Source of the DNA: CAZGUH01 sp964529005
GTDB taxonomy: Bacteria > Actinomycetota > Acidimicrobiia > Acidimicrobiales > Ilumatobacteraceae
Length of the DNA stretch: 24,017 bases
NCBI GenBank assembly: GCA_964529005.1
Contig: CAZGUH010000051.1
Span: 1-24,017 of the forward strand
Direction of reading: 5' to 3'
Of this stretch, positions 1 to 8,833 are shown piece by piece. The stretch's first letter is position 1, and each line of letters opens with the position of its first letter. Below the pieces are notes generated by a model. It was not told the origin of the DNA. It worked only from the letters and a program-made list of their open reading frames with translations, and searched no databases. The translations under genes and the position numbers were made by a program.

Positions 1-2968
1 GACTGTTGTAGGCCAGCGCCTCGTCGGCCCACTTCTTGCGCTCGCAGATCGAGTAGAGCCGGTAGGCCAGTTCGCGAGCAGTCTCGCCCATGCCGCCCAG
101 GCGATTCAGGAGCTTGGCGGCCTCCGCCTCGCCCTTCGTTTCCAGTGTGTGGATCAGATGCTGCACCACCTCCCAGTGCCGCAGGCGCGTGTCGGTTGCT
201 GGGTCCCAGCCGTCCGGAAGTTCGTCTCGGCGGAGCAGCCGCACCTTGCCGGCTTTCGATTTGACGATGCCGGCTTCGACAAGCGCATTCACCGCCGTGT
301 TCTTGGCCTTGGAGAGCGTCTCGGCGATACCGAACTGCCCCTCTTCAACGCCGAATTGATCGAACCAGGCCAGCGCCCAGCGCGTGTCGGCGTCAAAATC
401 GCCTTCCTGCTCGGCCAGCACTTCGTCGAGCACTTGATTGATGATGCCCAATGCCGTTCGGACGGTCATCGACGACCCGTCGGACTCGATCACCTTGGCG
501 TAGCGGGTGAAAACCGCCATGCCGGGGCCGATGGCGGATTGGGCCAGGTCCACGGGCGCGATGTTGCCGTGCTGGAGGTTCTTGAGCGCGTCCGGCAACT
601 CGTGCCGCAGCGCGTTGATGAAGTCCTTCCGCGTGGCGAGTGGCGCCGTGCTGGCACGAGGTCTGCAAACAAGAACGATAGACGATGCAAGGGCGTTCGT
701 ACCTCTAGCCACGGCGCGACCAGGGCTCTCCGTGCGCATCGGCCACGTGCCGCTGATGGCGAAGCCTGAGCGGATGAGGCCGGCAAGCATGGTTTCCCAG
801 CCGGTTGATGCCGTTTGGCGCCCCTCTTGTCCGTCTTCCGAACCATCGTCTTCGTCGGATTCAGACTGCTTGAAGGCATAGTAGACCGTAAGCGGGTAAC
901 CTGAGGCGTGGGCCTCGTGCATGCGCGAAAATGCCCTGCCGAGCCCGGTCTCGAAGAACTCCTGTGCCTTGTGCTTGTCGCCGTCGTGCCGATAGGGGCT
1001 GGCGATCAGTTCCTGCGCCTTGGGCGTAAGCGCCGTGGCGAAGAGCGACGGGTACACGTCCTTCAGGGATCGGCGAAGCCAGACGTAGAAGAAGTCGGAC
1101 AGATCTGCGTAACCAATGTTGTCATAGTACGGCGGGTCAGTCGAAATCGCGGGGAAGTCAACGCCGTTGATCGCGGCCGTGGCATCCAACTGCTTTGCCG
1201 ACCCGCTGGTAATTGAGGGCGATGCTGCCACAGTGTCGGCGATGCGTTCGATGAACATCGACATGTTGCCGCCGCTATCACTGAAAGGATTAGCCTCAGC
1301 GAAGTCCCACACCATTGGAAGAGCCTGCCTGGCAAATGTCTCGCGGAAGGCACCGCGATCGCTCATCCAGGAAGTCAGCGTAGAACTCAAGTTGCAACAC
1401 TTGCTCACTCCGAACGCCAGATACGTCGCCACGCTGTCGGCGTATGCTCGTGGGCCAGCGCCGCCATCGGGCAGGGGTCGATCATCATGTGGAAGCGTTC
1501 CGGCGCGGCGGGCGTCGGCCAGCACCTTCGCCCGCGCCTCCTGCACCAGGTCGCTGAACGTCGTGAGTGCGACGAGTTGGCGTGAGGTGAAGAGCTTGTC
1601 GAACGTGTCCAAGCCGTAGCCGAGACACCAGAGGTTCCTCGGGTCATCGGCAAGCGGCGAATCGATTCCTTGAAGATCCCTTGGCCGGTCTACATGAATC
1701 TGCGTCACGCACTCCGGCGAGAGATAGACACGGCCTCTGGCTCCCTCCGCAACCACAGCGAGCAGAGTGGCGCCGAGTTCGCCTCTCGCGCCAGTTCCCT
1801 TGATGTGAGTTTCTGCGATGGGCTGGTCGCTCAGGAGGCAGCGAAACTTGCAGCCCCGACCGAGCTTCGTGCCCGCATCAACGACGGCCTTGTCCGTTGG
1901 CTTTCCGGTGCGCACGACGAAACGATACGAATTGGACTTCCGGTCAATGATCGGCTCGATGAAGGCTTCCTTTCCCTTCTTGGTGGTAAGCCAAAACGAG
2001 CGGACCAACGGTACATGCACGCCGCCGACAGCGGGGTTCGGGCTCGCAACGGTCCGGGCCCACAGCCATGCGATGACGGTTAGTTCCTGTCCGATGTAGG
2101 CGGCGAGGTCGGGCCGGTCCTTGGCCATGTCCTTCGTAATTTTCAACTTCGGGTAGAGGTGACCAATCCGCTTCTCCGCCTCGTCACGCATCCACTTGCC
2201 GTAGTAGCGCACGTCTTCGGCCAGGCCTTCCGCGCCGCTCCACGCGCCTTTGGATCGGGCCTGCTCGTTCGCATCGGGCGGGTGGACGGGTGGCCTGCCG
2301 GCGAACTTCGGCGGGATTTCGATCAGCGCCTTCGTGATGAGTACGGGCACTGGGTTGAGGTCGGAGGCGTAGGCCCGAAGGCCGAGCCGCTGGGCCTCCA
2401 GCGGAATGGACCCGCCGCCGCAAAACGGGTCCAGAACCGGCGGCGCGAACTCGGCCAGAAAGGCGTTGACGACTTCCGGCCTGGCCTTCATCGTCAGCAC
2501 ATCCCACGCCGTCACGCCTTCCCCCGACACCGCTCCCTTCGGGTGCTTCTCGCCCTTCCCCGCGCCGAACATGATCGTGTCCTTGGCCAGTTCGCCGAGT
2601 TCGATCTTGCGAGAGGCGACGCAGCGGGCGATCTCGGCCCGCGCCGCATTGATGACGCGGGGGTTGTTCGAGTTCTCCCACTTGACCAGTTCCTCGATCA
2701 GGTTGAACAGCTCGGCGCGCTTGAGGCCGGCCCGGTCCTCGTCCACGGTGCCATCGGCCTTGCGATAGACGGGGTCGCTGTCGGGGTCATCCACCAGCGA
2801 CGCAAACAGCACCGCCCGGCACGCCGCCAGCGGCCGCCGCGCCCACCACAGGTGCAGCGTGCTCGGATGCCCGTGCCGGATCGACTTCTCCCGCGCACTG
2901 GCCTCGTTGATGGCCTTGAGCGGCAGAGCGACCTCGATCAGCTTCTTGCGGTAGGCTGGCGCGCTCAT
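1..2968 (-). CDS. DUF1156 / COG1743-type adenine-specific DNA methyltransferase (C-terminus cut off by window edge)
   Basis: An open frame runs from the ATG at 2968 to base 1 without a stop, giving about 989 residues; only the extreme C-terminus is missing judging from family size. The N-terminus carries the DUF1156 signature around residues 28-55 (SIRHGHPSTLHLWWARRPLA). An SAM-binding motif, DPFCGGGSIPLEAQRLG, lies near residue 180 and the catalytic DPPYYDN motif near residue 610. This spacing of motif I before motif IV, with a large insert, is typical of the COG1743 amino-methyltransferases. By family knowledge it would methylate adenine in DNA, either marking self DNA or acting as an effector component in phage defence. 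The start is fixed by a 4-base ATGA overlap with the DUF488 gene upstream, so it is the last visible gene of a long co-translated operon. DrmMI of class 1 DISARM belongs to a similar methylase group, so DISARM-like or DUF499-associated systems are both possible. Function within this operon is inferred. Confidence 0.9.
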   Translation of the reverse strand, partial: MSAPAYRKKLIEVALPLKAINEASAREKSIRHGHPSTLHLWWARRPLAACRAVLFASLVDDPDSDPVYRKADGTVDEDRAGLKRAELFNLIEELVKWENSNNPRVINAARAEIARCVASRKIELGELAKDTIMFGAGKGEKHPKGAVSGEGVTAWDVLTMKARPEVVNAFLAEFAPPVLDPFCGGGSIPLEAQRLGLRAYASDLNPVPVLITKALIEIPPKFAGRPPVHPPDANEQARSKGAWSGAEGLAEDVRYYGKWMRDEAEKRIGHLYPKLKITKDMAKDRPDLAAYIGQELTVIAWLWARTVASPNPAVGGVHVPLVRSFWLTTKKGKEAFIEPIIDRKSNSYRFVVRTGKPTDKAVVDAGTKLGRGCKFRCLLSDQPIAETHIKGTGARGELGATLLAVVAEGARGRVYLSPECVTQIHVDRPRDLQGIDSPLADDPRNLWCLGYGLDTFDKLFTSRQLVALTTFSDLVQEARAKVLADARRAGTLPHDDRPLPDGGAGPRAYADSVATYLAFGVSKCCNLSSTLTSWMSDRGAFRETFARQALPMVWDFAEANPFSDSGGNMSMFIERIADTVAASPSITSGSAKQLDATAAINGVDFPAISTDPPYYDNIGYADLSDFFYVWLRRSLKDVYPSLFATALTPKAQELIASPYRHDGDKHKAQEFFETGLGRAFSRMHEAHASGYPLTVYYAFKQSESDEDDGSEDGQEGRQTASTGWETMLAGLIRSGFAISGTWPMRTESPGRAVARGTNALASSIVLVCRPRASTAPLATRKDFINALRHELPDALKNLQHGNIAPVDLAQSAIGPGMAVFTRYAKVIESDGSSMTVRTALGIINQVLDEVLAEQEGDFDADTRWALAWFDQFGVEEGQFGIAETLSKAKNTAVNALVEAGIVKSKAGKVRLLRRDELPDGWDPATDTRLRHWEVVQHLIHTLETKGEAEAAKLLNRLGGMGETARELAYRLYSICERKKWADEALAYNS

Positions 2969-3399
2969 AGATGGATGATTTCCAGGTCTTCCCATTTGCT
3001 CTTTAGGTAATCCGCCACGAGGCGCCGATGACAGTGTTCCGGCGTATCCTCGCTGCATAGCAGGCATGCCCCGTCAAGGGCGTCGCGGGGTATGCGCTCC
3101 TCGATCTGTCGTTCTGTGATGAGAGCGTTGAATCGCTTTTCATAGTCCGGCCAGTCGCCACCCTGTTTCTTGTAGGCGTCCAGCATGTCCTGTGTGGGAG
3201 CGAGTTCCGGGCGATGCTCGTACGGGATGCCGCAGATGACATCGAGGAAGTAAGGCAGGTCGTCCCGCTTGGCGAATCCGGCGAGCTGCGAGACATTGTT
3301 GAGCCTGACATCGACCACCTTCTTCACACCTGCCTTCTTCAGGCGCGTGAAGAATCGCTCTGCCGTTGTTTTCGTGAAACCGATCGTGAACAACTTCAT
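2965..3399 (-). CDS. DUF488 family protein (first copy downstream)
   Basis: A 144-residue protein beginning MKLFTIGFTKTTAERFF, the standard DUF488 opening (a T-I-G-[HF] strand followed by a helix). Other family hallmarks are the VVDVRLNN segment near residues 28-35 and a C-terminal CSEDTPEHCHR stretch near residues 115-125, in which two cysteines, a glutamate and a histidine are conserved. No catalytic reaction has been firmly assigned to DUF488, although the family recurs in defence islands and next to nucleic-acid enzymes. It overlaps the DUF1156 methyltransferase gene by ATGA on one side and the second DUF488 gene by ATGA on the other, so equimolar, coupled synthesis is likely. It is distinctly shorter than its neighbour paralogue and diverged from it, so this is not a recent tandem duplication. 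Confidence 0.88.
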   Translation of the reverse strand: MKLFTIGFTKTTAERFFTRLKKAGVKKVVDVRLNNVSQLAGFAKRDDLPYFLDVICGIPYEHRPELAPTQDMLDAYKKQGGDWPDYEKRFNALITERQIEERIPRDALDGACLLCSEDTPEHCHRRLVADYLKSKWEDLEIIHL

Positions 3400-4013
3400 C
3401 GCGTTGCTCCTTCCGCACGCTGCTCGTCATTGGGGCTTTCCGTGTACGCGATTTCCATTCCACGCCGGTGATACGCCTCGTCGATGAGTTCTTCACGACT
3501 GCGGAACAGGTCATGATCTGGGACGCCGGTTTCAGCCAAGAGCCGAGCAAGGGCATCGCCATGCGATTCAAGGCGGCCGTCTTCCAGGATGTGCTGAATA
3601 TCCAAGCCGCGCAACGCGAGATGCCGAGCGACCAGGACTGTGCGATGGCACGTGAGCGGGTCTTTCTCGGCGCACATCAGCGCGATGACGTGCTTCTCCG
3701 CGCCCTGTGCGACTCGGGTCAACCCATGCTGGAACTGCTGAGTCTTGGCCAACAGCTCGTACTCGGCTCGGCCGTTGACGTAGCACGAGCGGTCCTGGGA
3801 CCGCGCACCGAGCTCATCACCGAGGAAAACGTACTGAATGTCTGCCGCATCCAGTGCGGCCCTGAGTGTTTCGCGATTGAACTGTGGGTTGAAGCGGCTG
3901 TACGGGCTTGAGCGAACGTCGGCGAGCGCGGTGATTCCGTGACGCTTCAACAGGCCGATGAACCCGTCGATCGGGTGCGTGGAGTGGCCGATAGTGTAAA
4001 CCGTGCTCGTCAT
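3396..4013 (-). CDS. DUF488 family protein (second, longer copy)
   Basis: A 205-residue protein starting MTSTVYTIGHSTHPIDGFIG, with the DUF488 TIGHS strand, an ALADVRSSPYSRFNPQF block near residues 33-50 and the CAEKDPLTCHR cysteine/histidine motif near residues 132-142. The reading frame extends 29 codons further upstream, but the ATG at 4013 is chosen because it forms an ATGA overlap with the upstream dual-OB gene, and the family starts at this point. Its stop in turn overlaps the shorter DUF488 gene (3396-3399). Both paralogues keep the C-x-E-x5-CHR signature, suggesting both are functional and possibly form a hetero-complex; that is inference. Enzymatic activity is unknown. Confidence 0.88.
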   Translation of the reverse strand: MTSTVYTIGHSTHPIDGFIGLLKRHGITALADVRSSPYSRFNPQFNRETLRAALDAADIQYVFLGDELGARSQDRSCYVNGRAEYELLAKTQQFQHGLTRVAQGAEKHVIALMCAEKDPLTCHRTVLVARHLALRGLDIQHILEDGRLESHGDALARLLAETGVPDHDLFRSREELIDEAYHRRGMEIAYTESPNDEQRAEGATR

Positions 4014-4714
4014 GGCGTTGTCCCCCGCCGATCCGGAGTGATCACGGCGGCAGCCAGCTTGTAGGCGTGCCCGTGGAAGAGTTCGCCGAGACTGACACAC
4101 AGAAGCGCGTTGGGCAATGGATATGTGCCGTCTGCGTTGGCAAAGTACCGCTCTTCAATCACCGGGTCGGTGACGACAAGTCGGTAGGAGTGACCGCTGA
4201 GCCGGAAGGAAGCGCGAACCTTCCGCTTCGTTTGGCCCATACCCGCGCCTTCTCTGCCAACAAGGATGCGGAGGTTCTCAGGCCGGATGAGATACAGCGA
4301 ACGCGTGAGTGTGGCAGCCTGTTGTTCGGACACTCGGTCATTTTCACCGTAGCTGCTCGAATCGCCGTTGAGCCACAAAGGTCCACGCACGTCCTCTACA
4401 GCGGCTTGAAGCGCGGTCCAAGATATGACGCCGGACCGCGTCCAGTAGTAGTCGGGATCGATGACGTGGTTCTCGCGTTGGAAGTTCTCAGGCTCCGGCC
4501 GCAGCATGCGAATGCTGACGATGTCGAGCACTGCCGGGTCGCGACCGTCCTCGTACCGACGCTCATCCAGCGAGACCTCTCGCGTTGGGCGAGCGCTAAC
4601 CGGCCGAATCCAGCCGCCGAATCGTCCGGACGCGTACTCGAGTCCTGCGACGCAACGACCGGACGGAGGCTTCCGGGAGTTCGCGAGGCAGACGATCGTT
4701 CGATCACCATTCAT
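4010..4714 (-). CDS. Dual OB domain-containing protein
   Basis: A 234-residue protein, read as MNGDRTIVCLANSRKPPSGR at its start, matching my recollection of the dual OB-fold family: an opening I-V-C-L-A-N-S-x-K segment, a GGWIRPVS motif near residue 35, and a VIDPDYYW motif near residue 85. Such proteins are predicted to bind nucleic acid or nucleotides through two OB folds and are repeatedly found beside defence genes; no biochemical role is established that I can cite. An upstream in-frame ATG at 4744 exists, but the ATG at 4714 gives an exact ATGA overlap with the preceding 104-aa gene. It shares the same kind of overlap (4010-4013) with the downstream DUF488 gene. I infer a substrate-recognition or regulatory subunit of the helicase/methyltransferase module. 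Confidence 0.8.
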   Translation of the reverse strand: MNGDRTIVCLANSRKPPSGRCVAGLEYASGRFGGWIRPVSARPTREVSLDERRYEDGRDPAVLDIVSIRMLRPEPENFQRENHVIDPDYYWTRSGVISWTALQAAVEDVRGPLWLNGDSSSYGENDRVSEQQAATLTRSLYLIRPENLRILVGREGAGMGQTKRKVRASFRLSGHSYRLVVTDPVIEERYFANADGTYPLPNALLCVSLGELFHGHAYKLAAAVITPDRRGTTP

Positions 4715-5025
4715 GGCCGGTCCTCCTCGACCCTGTCGCCCCATCCGATCACCGGGCCGGATTGCGTGGGATTTGGGTCAGAATTGGGGGTTTGGCCCGA
4801 CTCCTCCACGCAATCGGGTGGGCCGCAAACGCCTGAAAAACAGGCATTGTTGAGGCCCAGGGGAGCGACGGATTGCGGGGGAATTGCGTGGTTCATTGTC
4901 TCCCTCCCGCAATTGGCGGCCTCGCGGCTGTGAATCTTGCCCTCGGCCCGAAGCTCATCGAGCAGGCGTTTGACAGCGCTCCGGCTGACTGCGGGAATGG
5001 ACTTGTTGATGAGGGTTATGGTCAT
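4711..5025 (-). CDS. Small winged-helix-like hypothetical protein with anomalous C-terminal half
   Basis: A 104-residue protein. Residues 1-35 look like a winged-helix segment (SRSAVKRLLDELRAEGKIHS), which would suit DNA binding. From about residue 45 onward it becomes proline-, asparagine- and glycine-rich with several cysteines and no recognisable fold. The underlying DNA (4761-4920) has repeated ATTGCGTGG-like words in both orientations and a GCCTG/CAGGC mini-hairpin at 4831-4845. The gene is held in the operon by ATGA overlaps at both ends (5022-5025 with the helicase, 4711-4714 with the dual-OB gene), strong evidence that it is translated. The C-terminal half may be an inserted repeat that happens to stay open, or a disordered tail. 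I do not recognise a named family. Confidence 0.65.
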   Translation of the reverse strand: MTITLINKSIPAVSRSAVKRLLDELRAEGKIHSREAANCGRETMNHAIPPQSVAPLGLNNACFSGVCGPPDCVEESGQTPNSDPNPTQSGPVIGWGDRVEEDRP

Positions 5026-8000
5026 GCCGGCGCCTCCGCTCTGGCGAGCAGCGCCGACAAGTCGTAATTCACGCTCGTGGCGTTGAAATCCGGCTCCTTC
5101 TCGAACGGTTGGCGGACGTACCGCACGTCGGCGGTGTGGTCACCGTCGATTACGGCGATGGCGAGTATGAACTCGTCGGGCTTGTTCAGGGCCGTGAGGA
5201 TCTCGTTCTTGGTGACGGTGACGGTCTTCGCGCCTTTGACGCGCCCCTTGACCTCGATGAACCGCAGCAAGCCCGTGTCGGGAACGGCTGATTCGATGTC
5301 GTAGCCGAGATTCTGCGCGCTCACGTCGCGCGGGACGAAGCCGAGACGCCGCTCGATCTCCGTCACGGCTTGCATGGCCAATCGTTCAGAGTGCTCAGTC
5401 TCGACGGCGAACGCCGGCGGAATGTCGGCGGTTTCGCCTTTGAGCGTCCGCACAAGACCGATGGGGAGCACGAGCGCGCCGCCGAGAACGATCGGCGGAA
5501 GTGCCGAGAGTTTGCGCTCCTGCTCGATTTCGGCGAGCCGCCGTTGCAAGCGGGCCGTCAGCTCGTCGGCGCGTTGTCGTGCGAGGCCGGAGTTGAGCTT
5601 GGCGTTGACCTTGCCGGCCAGCTCCTGGTCCTTGAGTTGGGCCGCCCTGTGGTCCCAGTAGTTGATCTCCTTGGTGAGCCGGTCCTGCACGGCGGCCTTG
5701 GTCTTGTCGAGCAACTCCTCCTTGCGGCGGCGGACCTCGTCAAGGTGCTGAGGAACCATGTGAATCGCGGCGTACTCCATCGCGCGTGATTCGAGGTCGC
5801 CACGAATCCATGCCGGCATGGGCATAGTCGAAAGCGCTTTCGCCTCTTCGTCGGTCGGCGGGCGATAGTCGAGGTAGGGCGCCGGCCCGGCATTGACCGC
5901 GTCGCCGTCGGCGTCGATCTCGACGAACTGCAAACGCTTCGACACGACCCGCCGGTTGCCGGCGCGGTCGGTCCGCGCATCCTGGATGGCGTGCTCAAGG
6001 TAAAGCAGCGTGCGCGGCTGCTCGCCGGGATCGGTGTCATCGATCAGGACGGCGCCGCGCTTGAGCAGGTCGCGGTGCCGCTCGACGATCAGGTCGAGCG
6101 TGGCATCCAGCAGCGGGTGGCCGGGGCACACGAAAGCGGCCGGCGGTTTGCCTTGGACGCTGATGAGTCCCTTCTCGAACGTAATGCGTTCGTAGCGGGT
6201 CAGCACGGCCTCGCCGCGGCCGATCTGCCGGTCGCGGTTGCGGATCACGGCCGGTACGTGCTTGATCTCGTAGCGCTTCGGCTCGCGTTCGTGAATCGTG
6301 CCGCCGAGTAGCTTGAACGCCTCGATGAAGAAGGCGGCGATGAAGTGCGGCTGCAGGCGGCGGGCCTCGGCGCGCTCCATCTCCTGCCGAATCCGCCGGA
6401 CCTTGGACACGTCCATCGCGTCGTGCGTGAGCGCCCGCCCCTCGACCAGCTCTTGCAGGTGCTGGCGGTCGAGCGCCTTGTCCACGACCCGAAAGAGCCT
6501 CGCCCTCACCTCGGGCCGGTCGCCGTAGCGGACGGCCTCCAGCAACAGGTCGCGCAAAGGGCGATCCTCGAACGTCAGCTCTCCGAGCACGTCGAAGACC
6601 TGGCCGCCGAGCGCGCTACGCTCCTCGTCGAGCTTCTCCAGCAGCCGGAAGTAGACCTCGCCCTCGCGGGTATCCTTGGCGACCAGGTTCCACAGGTGGC
6701 AGACCTCGGTCTGACCGATGCGGTGGATGCGGCCGAAGCGCTGCTCCAGGCGATTCGGGTTCCACGGCAGATCGTAGTTGACCATCAGGTGCGCGCGCTG
6801 AAGGTTGATGCCCTCGCCGGCGGCGTCGGTGGCCACGAGGATTTCGACTTCCTTGTCGTGCGTGAACGCCTCCTGAGACTTGCGGCGCTCCTCGCGGCCG
6901 ATGCCGCCGTGGATGATGACCACGGCGTCGGGCTTGCCGATCAATGCTCCGATTCTCTCTGCGAGATAGTTCAGCGTGTCGCGGTGCTCGGTGAAGATGA
7001 CGAGCTTGCGGCGGTGGCCGTGCGCGTCGAACATCTCGGAGTTGTTCTGCAACAGTCGGGACAGTTCGTCCCACTTGCGGTCGGAGCCGGACTGGCGGAC
7101 GCGGAGCGCTGCCCGCTCCAATTCCTGCAACTGCGCGATCTCGGCCTTGAGTTCCGCAATCGTCCGGGCGGCGGACGCCTGATCGACCACGCGCTCTTCG
7201 GTGTCTTCGACCTCCTTGTCCGGGGCGTCATCAAGGTCGTCGATGTCATCGGCGGACAGCGCCGGCAGTCCGGCGGTCAGGTCGATCCCGGCCTCCGCGC
7301 CCCGCTTGAGCAACTGCTCTTCGCGGAGGCGTTTCTCCAGCCGTTCACGCCGGCGGCGGAGCGATTGGTAGATGGCCTCGGGAGAGGAAGCGAGGCGGCG
7401 TTGCAGAATCGTGAGTGCGAATCCGACCGTGCCTTTCCGGCCTTCGTTTTCCAGGGCCTCGGCGCGGTTGAACTCCTCGCGGACGTAATCGGTGACCTGC
7501 TTGTAGAGGTCAGCCTCGGCGTCCGACAAGGCATAGTTGACGGTGTAGGCGCGGCGCTCGGGGAACAGCGGCGTGCCGTCGAACTTGAGCAATTGCTCCT
7601 TGACCAGGCGGCGCATCATGTCCGTCGCGTCGCTGATGTGGACGCCGTCGCGGAACTTGCCCTCGAAGCGGTCGCCGTCCAGGAGCGCCATGAAGAGCTG
7701 GAAGTCGGCTTCCTTGCCGTTGTGCGGCGTGGCCGTGAGCAGCAGGAAGTGCCGCGTCAACGGCGATAGCGCCTGGCCGAGCCGGTATCGCTTGGTGTAC
7801 TTGACCTCGTTGCCGAAATACGTGGCGCTCAGCTTGTGTGCCTCGTCGCACACAATCAGGTCCCAATCGGTCAGATTGAGCTTTGCTTGGGTGTCCTCGT
7901 CGCGGCTCAGCTTGTCGAGCCGGCAGATGGCCAGCGGGGTTTCGGCAAACCAGTTGCCCGTGCGGGCGGCTTCCAGCGCGTCGTTCGTCATGATGTCGAA

Positions 8001-8534
8001 GGGCAGGTGGAACCGGCGATCGAGTTCGTCCTGCCACTGTTCGACGAGATTGCCTGGGCACACGATGAGGCAGCGCTGCAAGTCGCCGCGGGCGATCAGT
8101 TCCTTGATGAGCAGGCCCGTCATGATGGTCTTGCCGGCGCCGGGGTCGTCCGCGAGCAGGAACCGCAGCGGCTGGCGTGAGAGCATTTCGCTGTAGACCG
8201 CCGTGATCTGGTGCGGCAGCGGCTCCACCAGGGACGTATGCACGGCGAGCAGCGGATCGAAGAGATAGGCCAGCCGGATACGGTTCGCCTCGGACAGGAG
8301 CCGGAACAAGCCGCCGTCGCCGTCGAAGCTCCACGGGCGGCCCGCCTCTACCACTTCCAGCGTCGGTTCGCGGTCGCGGTAGAGCAGTTCGTTGCCCAGC
8401 CTGCCTGCGGCGTCCTTGTAGGTGACCTCGATGGCAACGGTGCCGATCCATCGCACGTCACTGATGGTGACGAGCGAGTCCGGGAGGATGCCTCGCACGG
8501 CTGCGCCGCGCGTGATGGATTCGAGCGTCGCCAT
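5022..8534 (-). CDS. SNF2-type helicase with C-terminal DUF3883-like domain (DISARM DrmD-like)
   Basis: A 1170-residue superfamily 2 ATPase. Visible motifs are the Walker A loop LLADDPGAGKTIMTG at residues 127-140, the DEAH box at 230-233, motif III TATPHNGKEADF from residue 267, and the second RecA lobe with VIFTEHRDTLNYLAERI (about 515), ATDAAGEGINLQ (about 570) and the arginine-finger motif QRFGRIHRIGQ (about 597). A charged, helical middle (residues 400-480) interrupts the two lobes, as is common in SNF2 proteins. Near residue 1090 the segment RFIEVKGR, followed by a lysine-containing strand, resembles the DUF3883 nuclease-like fold. By family logic it translocates on DNA, as the SNF2 helicases of DISARM-like anti-phage systems do. 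It starts four bases after the HTH gene and overlaps the next gene by ATGA. Exact family name is uncertain; RapA-like helicases are the alternative. Confidence 0.9.
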   Translation of the reverse strand: MATLESITRGAAVRGILPDSLVTISDVRWIGTVAIEVTYKDAAGRLGNELLYRDREPTLEVVEAGRPWSFDGDGGLFRLLSEANRIRLAYLFDPLLAVHTSLVEPLPHQITAVYSEMLSRQPLRFLLADDPGAGKTIMTGLLIKELIARGDLQRCLIVCPGNLVEQWQDELDRRFHLPFDIMTNDALEAARTGNWFAETPLAICRLDKLSRDEDTQAKLNLTDWDLIVCDEAHKLSATYFGNEVKYTKRYRLGQALSPLTRHFLLLTATPHNGKEADFQLFMALLDGDRFEGKFRDGVHISDATDMMRRLVKEQLLKFDGTPLFPERRAYTVNYALSDAEADLYKQVTDYVREEFNRAEALENEGRKGTVGFALTILQRRLASSPEAIYQSLRRRRERLEKRLREEQLLKRGAEAGIDLTAGLPALSADDIDDLDDAPDKEVEDTEERVVDQASAARTIAELKAEIAQLQELERAALRVRQSGSDRKWDELSRLLQNNSEMFDAHGHRRKLVIFTEHRDTLNYLAERIGALIGKPDAVVIIHGGIGREERRKSQEAFTHDKEVEILVATDAAGEGINLQRAHLMVNYDLPWNPNRLEQRFGRIHRIGQTEVCHLWNLVAKDTREGEVYFRLLEKLDEERSALGGQVFDVLGELTFEDRPLRDLLLEAVRYGDRPEVRARLFRVVDKALDRQHLQELVEGRALTHDAMDVSKVRRIRQEMERAEARRLQPHFIAAFFIEAFKLLGGTIHEREPKRYEIKHVPAVIRNRDRQIGRGEAVLTRYERITFEKGLISVQGKPPAAFVCPGHPLLDATLDLIVERHRDLLKRGAVLIDDTDPGEQPRTLLYLEHAIQDARTDRAGNRRVVSKRLQFVEIDADGDAVNAGPAPYLDYRPPTDEEAKALSTMPMPAWIRGDLESRAMEYAAIHMVPQHLDEVRRRKEELLDKTKAAVQDRLTKEINYWDHRAAQLKDQELAGKVNAKLNSGLARQRADELTARLQRRLAEIEQERKLSALPPIVLGGALVLPIGLVRTLKGETADIPPAFAVETEHSERLAMQAVTEIERRLGFVPRDVSAQNLGYDIESAVPDTGLLRFIEVKGRVKGAKTVTVTKNEILTALNKPDEFILAIAVIDGDHTADVRYVRQPFEKEPDFNATSVNYDLSALLARAEAPA

Positions 8535-8537
8535 ACG

Positions 8538-8807
8538 TCAGTGGCCCTCCCCTCGTGCCGAGTCGGGCGAGCGGCTGGCCTTACGGTCGGTCTTGCCCTG
8601 GACGAGGACATATCGCCATCCGTTCTCGCCGCGCTCGGCCCGGATATCGTGGCCGCGTTGCCGGAGCGCGGTCACGTCACGCGAGACGGTCGGAATCGAC
8701 ACGCCGAGTTCCTCGGCCAGGCGCGGAGTCGAATAGCTGCCCTTGCGGATCATGCCGAGCACGGCCTCCAGTCGGCGTTCTATTTCAAGGGATCGTTGGT
8801 AGAGCAT
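8538..8807 (-). CDS. Small HTH (HTH_11/DeoR-like) transcriptional regulator, first gene of the defence operon
   Basis: An 89-residue protein with a helix-turn-helix at about residues 20-55 (STPRLAEELGVSIPTVSRDV), followed by a short wing (GENGWRYVLV) and a basic tail. There is no effector domain, so it is probably a simple DNA-binding repressor. The ATG at 8807 is preceded by a full AGGAGG ribosome binding site at 8815-8820 with a seven-base spacer. It is the first gene after a consensus-like promoter that contains an inverted repeat (8834-8856), and its stop is only three bases from the helicase start. The simplest reading is an autorepressor keeping the defence operon low until needed. Repression and inducing signal are inferred. 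Confidence 0.85.
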   Translation of the reverse strand: MLYQRSLEIERRLEAVLGMIRKGSYSTPRLAEELGVSIPTVSRDVTALRQRGHDIRAERGENGWRYVLVQGKTDRKASRSPDSARGEGH

Positions 8808-8833
8808 CCGCGGGCCTCCTGACCGCCGCTACC

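Noticed and set aside
149..769. Plus-strand open frame of 206 codons at the left end.
   Set aside because: Antisense to the C-terminal part of the DUF1156 methyltransferase, which is continuous in frame to base 1.
6345..7769. Plus-strand open frame of 474 codons.
   Set aside because: Antisense to the SNF2 helicase core, whose motifs on the minus strand are unambiguous.
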